A stretch of 64,000 nucleotides of DNA. Source: Photobacterium sp. GJ3. GTDB lineage: Bacteria; Pseudomonadota; Gammaproteobacteria; Enterobacterales; Vibrionaceae. Location: contig NZ_CP073578.1 of NCBI RefSeq assembly GCF_018199995.1, positions 310,001 through 374,000 on the forward strand. The letters run 5' to 3'. A program made the position numbers and the translations under genes. Of this stretch, positions 1 to 9,149 are shown one piece after another. Position 1 is the first letter of the stretch. The number at the start of each line of letters is the position of its first letter. The notes beneath the pieces were generated by a model. It saw nothing but the letters and a program-made list of their open reading frames with translations, searched no databases and had not been told where the DNA came from.

Positions 1-623
1 AAGTCGTCGCCTTGCTGGTGGCCTGGGGCCGTTCGCTGATTACCGGTAAATGTTGCCGGGAAGCCTCACTGGCCTGGATGATTGTACTGGCAACGATTCC
101 GGCCTGTGTGTTCGGCTTTTTCATGGCCGACATTATTGAGCATTACCTGCGTTCAGCCTGGGTGATTGCGATCACGACGATCGTTTTTGGTCTGCTGTTG
201 TGGTGGGTGGATCGCCGGGCACCGCAGAATATGGATGAATACGCAGCTGATCCGAAACGTTCCCTGTATATCGGTCTGGCGCAGGCTGCAGCCATGATTC
301 CGGGCACTTCCCGCTCTGGGGCCACCATGACGGCGGCACTGTATCTGGGCTTCACCCGTGAAGCGGCAGCCAGGTTTTCGTTCCTGATGTCGATTCCAAT
401 TATCGTGCTGGCGGGGACCTATCTGGGCACCAAGCTGGTGGAAAGCCCGGCACCGATTGATCTTGGCGGTCTGGGCATCGGTGTGGCGGCCTCTTTTGTC
501 AGTGCCTATGCCTGTATTCACGTCTTCCTGAAGCTGGTGACCCGGCTGGGTATGCTGCCGTTTGTCATTTACCGGCTGTTACTGGGCTTTGGTCTGATGG
601 CTTTCCTGCTGAGCCAGCAGTGA
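1..623 (+). CDS. uppP: undecaprenyl-diphosphatase UppP (BacA), 5' end missing
   Basis: Integral membrane phosphatase that recycles undecaprenyl pyrophosphate to the monophosphate carrier for peptidoglycan and other envelope polymers. About 207 codons are visible in a frame entering at base 3; the family is about 270 residues, so roughly 60 N-terminal residues, including the first Glu-rich active-site motif, lie outside the window. What remains shows several hydrophobic helices and the family signature PGTSRSGAT near base 300-325, which binds the pyrophosphate. The C-terminus is complete. It is followed by a strong terminator and lies convergent to cca, as in the bacA-cca neighbourhood of Enterobacteria. 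Identification is firm; only the start cannot be given. Confidence 0.95.
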   Translation, partial: VVALLVAWGRSLITGKCCREASLAWMIVLATIPACVFGFFMADIIEHYLRSAWVIAITTIVFGLLLWWVDRRAPQNMDEYAADPKRSLYIGLAQAAAMIPGTSRSGATMTAALYLGFTREAAARFSFLMSIPIIVLAGTYLGTKLVESPAPIDLGGLGIGVAASFVSAYACIHVFLKLVTRLGMLPFVIYRLLLGFGLMAFLLSQQ

Positions 624-646
624 ATCTGATTTGACCCTTTGAGATG

Positions 647-672
647 AAAGCCGGACATGTGCCGGCTTTTTT
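647..672 (+). terminator. rho-independent terminator of uppP
   Basis: GCCGG/CCGGC stem extended by AAA/TTT pairs, 7-nt loop and a T run, 24 bases after the uppP stop. Confidence 0.8.
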
Positions 673-737
673 GTACGCGGAGATCAGGATTGGTTCATGC
701 CATCATGAGCTGGCAAACATTCAGCAGGGGAGTCTAT

Positions 738-1958
738 CTAGTGTCCCAAAACGTGTGCGGCAGCCTCGGTGCGGCGTATGGCCAGTTGTTCCTTGATGGC
801 TGCGCCCTGATATCCGGCCTCGACAATGGGCTGGACTGCCACGGCCTGAGCCGCTGCAAAGACAGCCAGCAGCACATCTGCCTGCGGGTATGGATCGTTT
901 TCAAAGCCTGTCCGGCCCCGGACATCTGCCCGACAGCACAGGGCCAGCTGTGTCACTCGTTCTGGTTTTCGCCAGGCATCGATCTGGTCGAAGATTTTGA
1001 TGAACGTGGCCGGACGCAGCTCATCGGCTTTGTGGATCTTGGTGTGCTGGGCGCAGACCATTAAGGCGGCATCCCGGTAATGATTGGGGATCCGCAGCCG
1101 CTGGCACAGATTGCGAATCACATCCAGCCCCAGCTGGCAATGCAGTTTATGACTGGGCAGTTCCTCGACCGGTGACAAGGCTTTGCCGAGATCGTGGACT
1201 TGGGCACAAAAACGAATCACCGGATCCGTGCTGAGCAAAGACGCCTGATAAGCAACCATCAGGGTGTGCACGCCGGTATCGATTTCCGGATGCCATTTGG
1301 CTGGTTGCGGGACGCCAAACAGGGCATCAATTTCTGGCATCACCACGGCCAGCGCACCACACTGGCGCAGAACCGTCAGGAAGATATCGGGCCGGGCGGT
1401 GTTCAGGGCACGCTCCCATTCCTGCCAGACACGCTCCGGGGTCAGGGCTTCCAGCTCACCCTCGGCAACCATTTCCTGCATCAGCGACAGGGTTTCCGGT
1501 GCGACCGTAAACCCCTGCGGTGCAAAGCGGGCCGCAAATCGTGCCACACGCAAGACTCGTAAAGGATCCTCAACGAATGCCGGGGAGACATGACGTAATT
1601 GACGCTTTTCCAGATCGCGCTGGCCGTGATAGGGGTCGATCAGCGTTCCGTCGTCTGCTTCAGCGATGGCGTTGATGGTTAAATCCCGGCGCATCAGATC
1701 CTGCTCTAGGGTGACTTCCGGCGCCGCATAGCATTCAAAACCTGTGTAGCCTTTGCCAGCTTTCCGCTCCGTGCGGGCTAAGGCGTATTCTTCTTTGGAT
1801 TTCGGATGCAGAAAAACGGGAAAATCACTGCCGACCTGGCTGAATCCCTGTTCCAGCATCTGCTGTGGTGTGGCGCCGACGACCACCCAGTCTTTATCTT
1901 TGACGGGCAGATTTAACAGCTTGTCCCGCACAGCGCCGCCCACAAGATATATTTCCAC
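738..1958 (-). CDS. cca: multifunctional CCA tRNA nucleotidyltransferase
   Basis: Adds or repairs the 3'-terminal CCA of tRNAs; the long enterobacterial-type enzyme also carries phosphohydrolase activity. The 406-residue protein opens with the nucleotidyltransferase core: GGAVRD at residues 7-12, catalytic aspartates D21 and D23 in KDKDW, then [10 protein letters not shown] and the [12 protein letters not shown] neck helix. An HD phosphohydrolase domain follows with HDLGK near residue 255. Length fits the 412-residue E. coli protein. The start is GTG at 1958, preceded by GGAGAG; no upstream ATG gives a better N-terminus, since [12 protein letters not shown] is the standard beginning. It diverges from the gspAB fusion with about 100 bases of shared promoter space. 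Confidence 0.96.
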   Translation of the reverse strand: MEIYLVGGAVRDKLLNLPVKDKDWVVVGATPQQMLEQGFSQVGSDFPVFLHPKSKEEYALARTERKAGKGYTGFECYAAPEVTLEQDLMRRDLTINAIAEADDGTLIDPYHGQRDLEKRQLRHVSPAFVEDPLRVLRVARFAARFAPQGFTVAPETLSLMQEMVAEGELEALTPERVWQEWERALNTARPDIFLTVLRQCGALAVVMPEIDALFGVPQPAKWHPEIDTGVHTLMVAYQASLLSTDPVIRFCAQVHDLGKALSPVEELPSHKLHCQLGLDVIRNLCQRLRIPNHYRDAALMVCAQHTKIHKADELRPATFIKIFDQIDAWRKPERVTQLALCCRADVRGRTGFENDPYPQADVLLAVFAAAQAVAVQPIVEAGYQGAAIKEQLAIRRTEAAAHVLGH

Positions 1959-2060
1959 GATTCTCTCCTCGTCTTTGTCAGTCTTGCGTCCGAAGGGTAT
2001 ACAATCGGTGTCACGAACGCTAATGTATCTCAGTTATTTTACTTCATCCCGGACGAAGAC

Positions 2061-4328
2061 ATGTACACGGCATTTTTTGGCCTGACCGAAGCCCCTTTTT
2101 CAATTGTGCCCAGTGCACGCTTTCTTTTTCTCAGTGATCGTCATCGGGAAGCACTCAATCATATGCTGGCCGGACTGGCGGACGGCGGCGGTTTCGGACT
2201 GCTGACCGGTGAAGTCGGGACGGGCAAAACCACAGTGTTGCGGGCGCTGCTCTCCAAGTTAGGTGAAGACACTCAGGTGGCTGTGGTGCTGAACCCGGCG
2301 CTGTCGGCGCACGAATTGCTGGAAAGCATCTGCGATGAACTGGGATTACCGGCTTCGCCGAAAGACAGCTATAAAGCCTTGACCGACCGCTTGTATGCGC
2401 ATCTCAAACAGAATGACCAGGCGGGCAAGCATACGCTGTTGTTGGTGGATGAGGCGCAGCACCTGCTGCCGGATGTGCTGGAGCAACTGCGGCTACTGAC
2501 CAATCTGGAAACTGATCAGCGCAAACTGCTGAAAGTGGTGCTGGTGGGTCAGCCGGAATTGCAGCAGTTGCTGCAGCAGCCGGGTTTACGGCAACTGGCA
2601 CAGCGGATCACGTCACGCTATCACCTGTTACCTCTGACAGAAACAGAAGTGGCTGCTTATGTCCGTTTCAGGCTGGAGCAGGTGGGATGCGCGCAACCTG
2701 TCTTTACGCCTGCCGCACTGAAAACGCTGGCCCGGGTGTGTCATGGCATTCCACGTCAGATCAATCTGGTGTGTGACAAAGCCATGCAGCTTGCCTGCAG
2801 GGACAGTCGTCAGCAAATCGCACCGGAGCACATCCGGCAGGCCAGTGAGCTTGCTCTGGGTTGGGCTGTCCCGCAGCCGGTGAGCGCACCAGTGGCCGGA
2901 AAGCGGCATCTGAAGTGGATCATTGCCGGATTGCTGGCGCCTGTGCTGGTGGCCAGCGGCTATTATGGTGCGGGCTGGCTGACGGAAAACAAGCTGGGCG
3001 TGGTGATTCAGGCACCGGCTGTTGTGGATCTCGAGTCCGGCGAAACGGCTCCTTCCGCGGAAGTACTTGCGGCGCGAGCGTCGGCCGAGCAGGAAAAACG
3101 CTGGCAGCAATTACTGGCGATGCAGCCGGATGAGCGGGGCGCGATGCAGCGTTTGTACCAGTTGTGGGGATATGATGTCACCCCGAATCTGGCCAATTGC
3201 CTCAGCAGTCAGCGAATCGGGCTGGTCTGTCAGGCGCGGGAAGGGGATCTGGCCGAACTGAGCCAGATTAACCGGCCTGCTGTGCTGCCGCTGACCCTTG
3301 AGGACGGCACCACCGATTACGCCGTTTTGTATGCACTGTGGCCCGGTGAAGCCGAACTGATGCTGGGTGACGAGCGGGTTCGGGTCAGCCGGGCCTGGCT
3401 TCAGGCTCGCTGGCAACAGCAATATACCCTGATGTGGCGACCCCCGATGGGCGAGAGCAGCAGTATTCGCTATGGTCAGCAGGGGTCGCGTGTCGCCTGG
3501 CTGGATCGCCAGCTCAACCGCCTTCTGGGAGAGTCCGGTGGTGTCAGCCGTCAGTTTGATCAGGATGTGCTGGAAAAACTTCGCCGGTTCCAGCGGGCAC
3601 AGGGCCTGTATCCGGACGGGATTGCCGGACCGATGACCCTGATGGTGCTGGATACCGCGCTGGCCTTGCCCGGTCCGGTCCTGCATCAGCAGTATCGTAC
3701 CGAAGCCGAGCCTGCACATGAGCTGGGGCCGGTCGCTTTCCTGCCGATGCCCAAGCTCACGACAGAGGCATTACCTGATCTGATTCAGACTGGTTATTCA
3801 CCGTCTGGCGATGCACAGCCTGAGCGAAGAGCGTCGGACAGCACCCCGGATGATCAGTGGCCTGAACTGGCTGAAACACCTGTGGAATATGACAGCGCTC
3901 GGGACAGCAGCTGGGATCTGGATAATCTGGATCTGTCGGAGTTATCGCCAGAACTGGCCAGCCGGCTCCATCAGGCGATTTCGGCCACGGAGCAGCCCAA
4001 AGGTCAGGGACCTTCCCTGATTGATTCACAAATGCTGGAAAAATCAGCCCGGGATGAAACACAAGCCCCGGTGGACGATGGGCTGATGAGTGTTGAGCAA
4101 TTACCGGTACGACTGCAAAAGCAGTTACCCGCGATTGATCTGCAAACACATATCTATTCTTCCAGCGCGAACAGCCGCTGGATTAAGGTCAATGGCCGAG
4201 AAGCTTATGAAGGGGACGAAATCGCACCGGGGTTGATTCTGGAGCAGATTGGCCCGAGAAAAGTGGTGCTGGACTTCCGAAACCAGCGCTTTGAAATGGC
4301 TGCACTGTCGCAGTGGCCTGCTGGCTAA
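2061..4328 (+). CDS. gspAB: GspA-GspB (ExeA-ExeB) fusion, type II secretion assembly ATPase
   Basis: In Aeromonas and Vibrio, GspA and GspB are separate inner-membrane proteins that together help the type II secretin assemble through the peptidoglycan. Here one 755-codon frame holds both. Visible parts: AAA+ ATPase with Walker A GEVGTGKT (50-57) and Walker B LLLVDEAQ (126-133); one membrane helix at about 285-305; a periplasmic peptidoglycan-binding domain (about 475-532, FQRAQGLYPDGIAGPMT); an acidic, low-complexity linker (about 540-660); and a C-terminal GspB domain (about 665-752) with RWIKVNGREAYEGD and FEMAALSQW. The separate GspB membrane anchor is absent, which is sensible because the GspA C-terminus is already periplasmic. 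No other gsp genes are nearby. The fused architecture is read directly from the frame; the role is from the families. Confidence 0.88.
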   Translation: MYTAFFGLTEAPFSIVPSARFLFLSDRHREALNHMLAGLADGGGFGLLTGEVGTGKTTVLRALLSKLGEDTQVAVVLNPALSAHELLESICDELGLPASPKDSYKALTDRLYAHLKQNDQAGKHTLLLVDEAQHLLPDVLEQLRLLTNLETDQRKLLKVVLVGQPELQQLLQQPGLRQLAQRITSRYHLLPLTETEVAAYVRFRLEQVGCAQPVFTPAALKTLARVCHGIPRQINLVCDKAMQLACRDSRQQIAPEHIRQASELALGWAVPQPVSAPVAGKRHLKWIIAGLLAPVLVASGYYGAGWLTENKLGVVIQAPAVVDLESGETAPSAEVLAARASAEQEKRWQQLLAMQPDERGAMQRLYQLWGYDVTPNLANCLSSQRIGLVCQAREGDLAELSQINRPAVLPLTLEDGTTDYAVLYALWPGEAELMLGDERVRVSRAWLQARWQQQYTLMWRPPMGESSSIRYGQQGSRVAWLDRQLNRLLGESGGVSRQFDQDVLEKLRRFQRAQGLYPDGIAGPMTLMVLDTALALPGPVLHQQYRTEAEPAHELGPVAFLPMPKLTTEALPDLIQTGYSPSGDAQPERRASDSTPDDQWPELAETPVEYDSARDSSWDLDNLDLSELSPELASRLHQAISATEQPKGQGPSLIDSQMLEKSARDETQAPVDDGLMSVEQLPVRLQKQLPAIDLQTHIYSSSANSRWIKVNGREAYEGDEIAPGLILEQIGPRKVVLDFRNQRFEMAALSQWPAG

Positions 4329-4356
4329 AAATTCGAGAGGCAAAACGGACAGCAAC

Positions 4357-4384
4357 AAAAATGGCAGCCTTGGCTGCCATTTTT
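4357..4384. terminator. bidirectional terminator between gspAB and the ygiM-like gene
   Basis: Near-perfect stem with GGCAGCC/GGCTGCC core, flanked by A and T runs, so it can serve both convergent genes. Confidence 0.85.
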
Positions 4385-4417
4385 CTGTGTCGGAATACGG
4401 GTTCCGTTGACGGGGGG

Positions 4418-5038
4418 TTATGCCCAGCCGTTGTTGCGCTTTTTGCGGCGCGGGATCAGGTGTGGCAGAACCAGACCAAACAGCAGGCCACCACCGGCAA
4501 CCATACCGCCGTAAGTGAACCACTTCATCAGCAGGTCGTCCGCTTGCGTATCCAGCTTGGCGCGCAGTTCACGGATTTCAGCCTGTGTGGTCGACAGTTG
4601 TTCATTCAGGCTGGAATTTCGGTTTTCCAGATCGGTGATCTGCTCTGTGCGGCTTTCCAGAGAAGACTGAAGCGTCGCATTGCGCTCGTCACTGGATTGT
4701 TTGGCATTGGCCAGTGCTTTTTTCACTTCACTCAATTCTTTTTCAAGCTTCGGCAGGCGTTCTTTCAGGCCAACCTGATTGGAAATGAAATCACTGTTCA
4801 CCCAGCCGGTACGACCACGGTCATCTAAAACCTTCGTGAAACCTGATTCTCTGTTGGTTTCCAGCACGGTGACTTTGGTGCCGGCATCGACGCTGCCTAA
4901 AATTCTGTATTGCGTACTTGGTCCGCGATGCATGTAAGTAAACAAGTCATCGGAGATGTAACGCACCTGCTGAGCGTGTACCTGAGCGACCATCAGCACG
5001 GCGACAGCGGCAAAAACTAAGCGGAAAAGTTGCTTCAC
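4418..5038 (-). CDS. ygiM: SH3-domain, coiled-coil membrane protein (YgiM / TIGR04211 type)
   Basis: 206 residues. Seen in order: a cleavable-looking signal peptide ending VHA-QQ at about residue 22; a bacterial SH3 domain (about 25-90, with RGPSTQYRILGSVDAGTKV and GRTGWV); a long heptad-rich coiled coil (about 95-165); one membrane helix (about 170-190); and a basic cytoplasmic tail RRKKRN. This is the layout of E. coli YgiM, a neighbour of cca there too. The topology implies a periplasmic SH3 domain held off the membrane by the coiled coil, possibly touching peptidoglycan, but the function is not established. It lies downstream of pit on the same strand, separated by a hairpin. Confidence 0.85.
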   Translation of the reverse strand: MKQLFRLVFAAVAVLMVAQVHAQQVRYISDDLFTYMHRGPSTQYRILGSVDAGTKVTVLETNRESGFTKVLDDRGRTGWVNSDFISNQVGLKERLPKLEKELSEVKKALANAKQSSDERNATLQSSLESRTEQITDLENRNSSLNEQLSTTQAEIRELRAKLDTQADDLLMKWFTYGGMVAGGGLLFGLVLPHLIPRRKKRNNGWA

Positions 5039-5112
5039 TCTGGGATCCTTGAAGGAGCTTGGTTAATCGTTGGAGCACAGATACTAAAAATTTTGCGTCT
5101 TTTGCGCAAGAG

Positions 5113-5139
5113 AAGAGGGAGGCATAGCCTCCCTCTTTT
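5113..5139 (-). terminator. hairpin downstream of pit
   Basis: Perfect 11-bp stem AAGAGGGAGGC/GCCTCCCTCTT with a 3-nt loop between pit and ygiM. The U tract in the pit direction is interrupted, so termination may be partial. Confidence 0.6.
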
Positions 5140-5185
5140 GACCTTGTGCTACTTTTTGGCAAAGTTGACTGAAGGTTGACTGAAA

Positions 5186-6454
5186 TCAGCCAAAAGCCGC
5201 TTGCATTACGTAGAAGAAAATGACTGACAGCAGCGCACCTGCAGGCAGGGTGATGATCCAGGATGCCACGATGTTACGGACAACGCCTAGATTCAGTGCT
5301 GCGATACCGCGGGCGAAGCCCACACCCAGAACTGCACCCACCAGTGTTTGTGTGGTGGAAATCGGCAGGCCTGTGCCCGATGCCAGCACAACGGTTGAGG
5401 CGGTTGCCAGCTGTGCAGCAAAACCACGGCTAGGCGTCAGTTCTGTAATTCCGGTACCCACGGTGGCCATCACTTTGTGGCCCATGGTCGCCAGACCGAC
5501 AACGATACCGAAGCCGCCCAGCGGCAGAATCCACCAGGCAATGGTCGCTTTCTCAGCCAGCTCGCCCATATGCTCAACAGTGGAAACAACGGCAGACAGC
5601 GGACCAATCGCATTGGCGACGTCGTTTGAACCGTGAGCGAAAGCCATCGCACAGGCCGTGACGACCATCAGCAAGCTGAATACGCGCTCAACGCCCGCAT
5701 AGCCATTGTTCCCGACAGATTGCTCTGCGTCTTTATAATTGCGCTGAATATAAAGATAACCGAAACCCATCACAATCAGAGACACCACGATTGAAGCCGC
5801 CCAGGCTTCCGTGTTGCTCAGATGCAGGCCTACGTGCTTCAGACCTTTCTTAATGGTCACCAGCGCGATCACCATCGCGGTGATAAACATATAAACAGGC
5901 ACAAAACGTTTGGCGTTGATCAGCGGATTATCTGTATCGAAAATCAATCGCTGCGCACTGATAAAGATGACATAGGCAAAAATACCCGAGATCAGTGGCG
6001 TGACGATCCAGCTGCCCACGATGCCCTGTACTGACCCCCAGTCGACAGCTTCTGTTCCGACAGACACGCAGGCAAAACCGATGATGGCACCGATGATGGA
6101 GTGTGTGGTCGAAACCGGCCAGCCCATGTAGGAGGCTAGCAACAGCCAACAGCCAGCAGCCAGCAGTGCCGACATCATGCCGTACACCAGAATTTCAGGT
6201 TGTGCCGAATAGTAAGAGGTCTCAATCACCCCTTTCCGAATCGTTTCGGTGACTTCGCCGCCTGCCAGATAAGCACCGGCGAACTCAAAGATCATCGCGA
6301 TGATGATCGCCTGTTTCACGGTCAGTGCTTTCGAGCCGACTGAGGTACCCATTGCGTTTGCGACATCGTTGGCACCGATACCAATCGCCATAAGAAAGCC
6401 AAAGAGGGCCGCCACCATGATAATCACGGTGCCATAATTAGCCAGGATTTCCAT
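5186..6454 (-). CDS. pit: PiT-family inorganic phosphate transporter
   Basis: Low-affinity, ion-coupled phosphate permease of the inner membrane. The 422-residue protein has the two inverted PiT signatures: GANDVANAMGTSVGSKAL close to the N-terminus (residues 27-44) and AHGSNDVANAIGPLS in the second half, both carrying the GANDVANA-type phosphate site. Ten or more hydrophobic helices can be counted, and there is no long cytoplasmic insert. It follows the DUF47 gene by 30 bases on the same strand, the usual two-gene arrangement in Vibrio and Pseudomonas, so the two are probably one transcript. Whether sodium or protons drive it cannot be read from the sequence. Confidence 0.94.
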   Translation of the reverse strand: MEILANYGTVIIMVAALFGFLMAIGIGANDVANAMGTSVGSKALTVKQAIIIAMIFEFAGAYLAGGEVTETIRKGVIETSYYSAQPEILVYGMMSALLAAGCWLLLASYMGWPVSTTHSIIGAIIGFACVSVGTEAVDWGSVQGIVGSWIVTPLISGIFAYVIFISAQRLIFDTDNPLINAKRFVPVYMFITAMVIALVTIKKGLKHVGLHLSNTEAWAASIVVSLIVMGFGYLYIQRNYKDAEQSVGNNGYAGVERVFSLLMVVTACAMAFAHGSNDVANAIGPLSAVVSTVEHMGELAEKATIAWWILPLGGFGIVVGLATMGHKVMATVGTGITELTPSRGFAAQLATASTVVLASGTGLPISTTQTLVGAVLGVGFARGIAALNLGVVRNIVASWIITLPAGALLSVIFFYVMQAAFG

Positions 6455-6484
6455 TGTAAAACCTTGTGTATTTACTCTTGCTCG

Positions 6485-7165
6485 TTACGAGCGGGATAGC
6501 ATAATTTCAAGTCGTGAACCGACGCGTTGCGCCTGATCCGCAATACCACCAATCCACTCGAGGATTTTGTACATAAACATCACGTCGACTGGGTTGTATT
6601 GGTCTTCGACCTTGCGTAACTGCTGCCGCAGGGTGACCTGCATGCTGTCAGTATCATCTTCGATCACATCAAGTTGGTTGATCATTTCAGCAACCAACGT
6701 GACTTCGCGGCCTTTGAAACCGGTTTCCAGCAGTTCATCCAATTCGTGAATGACACGGCTGGCCTGATTTGCGGCATCAAGGCAACGTTGAACATAGGCG
6801 AGAAAGTCTGCGTAAAGGTTCTCAGGGATGTCTAACTGGCGTCCGTAGACGCGCCCTGCGATATCCTTGGCGAGGTTGGCAAGTTTATCCTGCTGGGTCA
6901 GAAGGTCCAGCATGTCAGTCCGGTCGACTGGCATGAACAGACCGCGGGGAAGCTTCAGGCGGATTTCACGTTTCAGCACATCTGCATCTTTTTCAAGCTG
7001 CGAGATTTGCTCACGGTACTGTCCGGCTTTTTCCCACTCTTTGGCGTGGCACGCTTCAAAAAACGGGACAAGCAGTTCACAACATTCATTCACACGAGTG
7101 ACGTGGCGTTGCAACGGTTTGATTGGGGATTTCGCAAAGAGCCCCATAATTGTATTTACTGGCAT
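6485..7165 (-). CDS. DUF47 / TIGR00153 PhoU-like partner of Pit
   Basis: 226 residues, all-helical, rich in charged heptads. DUF47 proteins resemble half of PhoU and are nearly always encoded directly upstream of pit, as here (30-base gap). They are thought to regulate or gate the transporter at the cytoplasmic face of the membrane; the mechanism is inferred from the family. Recognisable stretches are LFAKSPIKPLQRHV at the N-terminus, DADVLKREIRLKLPRGLFMP, and the C-terminal IGGIADQAQRVGSRLEIML. I take the first ATG (7165), giving the MPVNTIMGLFAKSP beginning; MGLF six codons later is possible, and neither has a strong ribosome-binding site. Confidence 0.88.
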   Translation of the reverse strand: MPVNTIMGLFAKSPIKPLQRHVTRVNECCELLVPFFEACHAKEWEKAGQYREQISQLEKDADVLKREIRLKLPRGLFMPVDRTDMLDLLTQQDKLANLAKDIAGRVYGRQLDIPENLYADFLAYVQRCLDAANQASRVIHELDELLETGFKGREVTLVAEMINQLDVIEDDTDSMQVTLRQQLRKVEDQYNPVDVMFMYKILEWIGGIADQAQRVGSRLEIMLSRS

Positions 7166-7615
7166 AGCCGATCAACCTAAAGATACCTGTGATAAAGGCG
7201 AAATCTTGAGCGATGAATCTGAGCTTGTTACACGTTGGAGACTTGTTCGGGACATCAGCAATAAGCCGATGTGGCAGCAGAAAGCAGGAGGGGTGTCGCA
7301 AAACAAAAGCCTGAATGACGTCGAAGAAGCGATCATAGTCGTCACAGTTCAGGTCCTGAACTGAACGAGCGCTTCACTGCGTTACTCATCATTTATTTAG
7401 ACGCACTAAACTCCATGATTCGTGCCTTGATTAGCGCTTTATCCAGCACTGAACAGAACAAATAGTCCAAAGGTCAACAGGCCCTATGGCGCGCATGTTA
7501 ACGTATAACTTAGTACAGGGAAACACATTTTGTAGGGCGATTTCGGGAGATTTCCTGCTTGCTCCCGGCAGGATAAGCAAATATCCTTGGCTGGCTACCG
7601 TTTATAGGGACAATT
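7166..7615. promoter_or_regulatory. 450-base divergent control region, DUF47-pit / ygiF-like
   Basis: No convincing gene. It must hold promoters for both directions. A perfect 17-base palindrome (AGTTCAGGTCCTGAACT, 7346-7362) is the one clear element; no Pho-box repeats of the CTGTCAT type are visible. Confidence 0.5.
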
Positions 7616-9133
7616 ATGGAAACCGAGATAGAACTGAAGTTTTTCGTCTCAGCGGACTTTTCGAGTCATTTATTGCGGAAAATTGCGCAAGCCAAGATTT
7701 TGCAGCAAAGCAGTAAACGACTGGGTAACATTTACTTTGACACCCCTGAGCAAATTCTTCGTCAGCATGATATCGGCCTTCGGGTGCGCCGGATTGATGA
7801 TGTCTACATACAGACCCTCAAAACAGCAGGACGCGTTGTTGCCGGTCTGCACCAGCGCCCGGAGTACAATGCTGAACTCAATGGCTCTCAGCCGGACTTA
7901 TCCTTACATCCTGCAGATGCCTGGCCGGAGCATTTCGACATTGCTTCTATATCCAGCCAGATCGCCCCTCTCTTTTCGACTGATTTTGAACGCCAGCAGT
8001 GGCTGATTGCCATGCCGGACGGCAGCCAGATTGAACTGGCTTTTGATCAGGGAGAAGTGCGTGCAGGCGAGCGGAGCGAGCCGATTTGCGAAGTGGAGCT
8101 GGAACTGAAATCCGGACAGACCGATGCGCTGTTTACACTGGCTCGCGATCTCTGTGATGAAGGCGGTATGCGGCTTGGAAACCTGAGCAAAGCTGCCCGC
8201 GGTTATCGCCTGGCGGCTGACTATCCCGGAGATAATGTCCATCCGTTGTCTGATGTGATGCTGCCTGGGGATGCGTCTGCGGAACGCGCCCTGATGGTCT
8301 CGCTTGAATATGCCCTGGCTCACTGGCACGACCATGAGCAGATTTATGTTGAGCGACAGCCATTAGAAGCCCTGATTGAAATTCGTCATGCCATTTCCCT
8401 GATCCGTCAGACTTTGGTGGTCTTCGGGGCCATGATTCCACGCCGGGCCAGCGCGCAGTTGCGTCAGGAACTGACATGGCTGGAAGGCGAGCTGGACTGG
8501 CTGGAAGAGGCAGGAGCGCTGGATCGCTGGCTGGCTGAAAAAGGCCACGCCCTGAAAAAACTCAATGCCCGCAAACCGCTGGTGAAAATGCTGAAAGCGC
8601 AGCACAAAGATTTGCCGGATAGCGAGGCAGTGCTGCGTTTATTCAATTCCAGCCGCTACTGTAATTTGCTGCTGAATCTCAGTAATTGGCTGTTAAGTCG
8701 TGGCTGGCAGCCATTTCTGGATGAGAAAGCACGGGACAAGCTGGCGGCGTCGGCCAAGTCGTTTGCGGATAACTCTCTGGCCAAAGCCTGGGAAGAACTC
8801 GGTGAAGCGTTCAGTGAAAAGCGTAGCCTGAGCCGGGCCGATTATTTGGATCAACAACCGCGCCTGTTACGAAATCTGGTCGGTGGTTTGTGTTTTGCGT
8901 CGCTGTATGACGCGGAGCGCCGCGAAGCATTCCGCAGTCCCTGGCTGGATATTCTGCAGGGGATGGAAGATCTGAAACAGCTGGAACCGATCCGCGTACT
9001 TCAGCCTGAATTTGACGATGAAGATGATCGGAAACAAATCGATAAATGGTTGCACCGCAAGGAAGATTCTCTGCTGCACGCCATGGATCAAAGCCGTCAG
9101 ATTGGACTGACGCAACAACCTTACTGGCCTTAA
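7616..9133 (+). CDS. ygiF: CYTH-CHAD inorganic triphosphatase (YgiF type)
   Basis: E. coli YgiF hydrolyses inorganic tripolyphosphate. The 505-residue protein starts METEIELKF, the ExExK signature of the CYTH tunnel fold; the CYTH domain fills about residues 1-200, with the matching acidic and basic strands FDQGEVRAGER and CEVELELKSG. A CHAD domain of charged helices (about 215-500) follows, a module associated with polyphosphate binding. E. coli YgiF is about 433 residues, so the CHAD half is longer here. In E. coli the gene directly precedes glnE-hldE; here a channel gene and a chemoreceptor lie between. The start has GGGA seven bases upstream. Confidence 0.9.
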   Translation: METEIELKFFVSADFSSHLLRKIAQAKILQQSSKRLGNIYFDTPEQILRQHDIGLRVRRIDDVYIQTLKTAGRVVAGLHQRPEYNAELNGSQPDLSLHPADAWPEHFDIASISSQIAPLFSTDFERQQWLIAMPDGSQIELAFDQGEVRAGERSEPICEVELELKSGQTDALFTLARDLCDEGGMRLGNLSKAARGYRLAADYPGDNVHPLSDVMLPGDASAERALMVSLEYALAHWHDHEQIYVERQPLEALIEIRHAISLIRQTLVVFGAMIPRRASAQLRQELTWLEGELDWLEEAGALDRWLAEKGHALKKLNARKPLVKMLKAQHKDLPDSEAVLRLFNSSRYCNLLLNLSNWLLSRGWQPFLDEKARDKLAASAKSFADNSLAKAWEELGEAFSEKRSLSRADYLDQQPRLLRNLVGGLCFASLYDAERREAFRSPWLDILQGMEDLKQLEPIRVLQPEFDDEDDRKQIDKWLHRKEDSLLHAMDQSRQIGLTQQPYWP

Positions 9134-9149
9134 GCCAACGTCGGTATGA

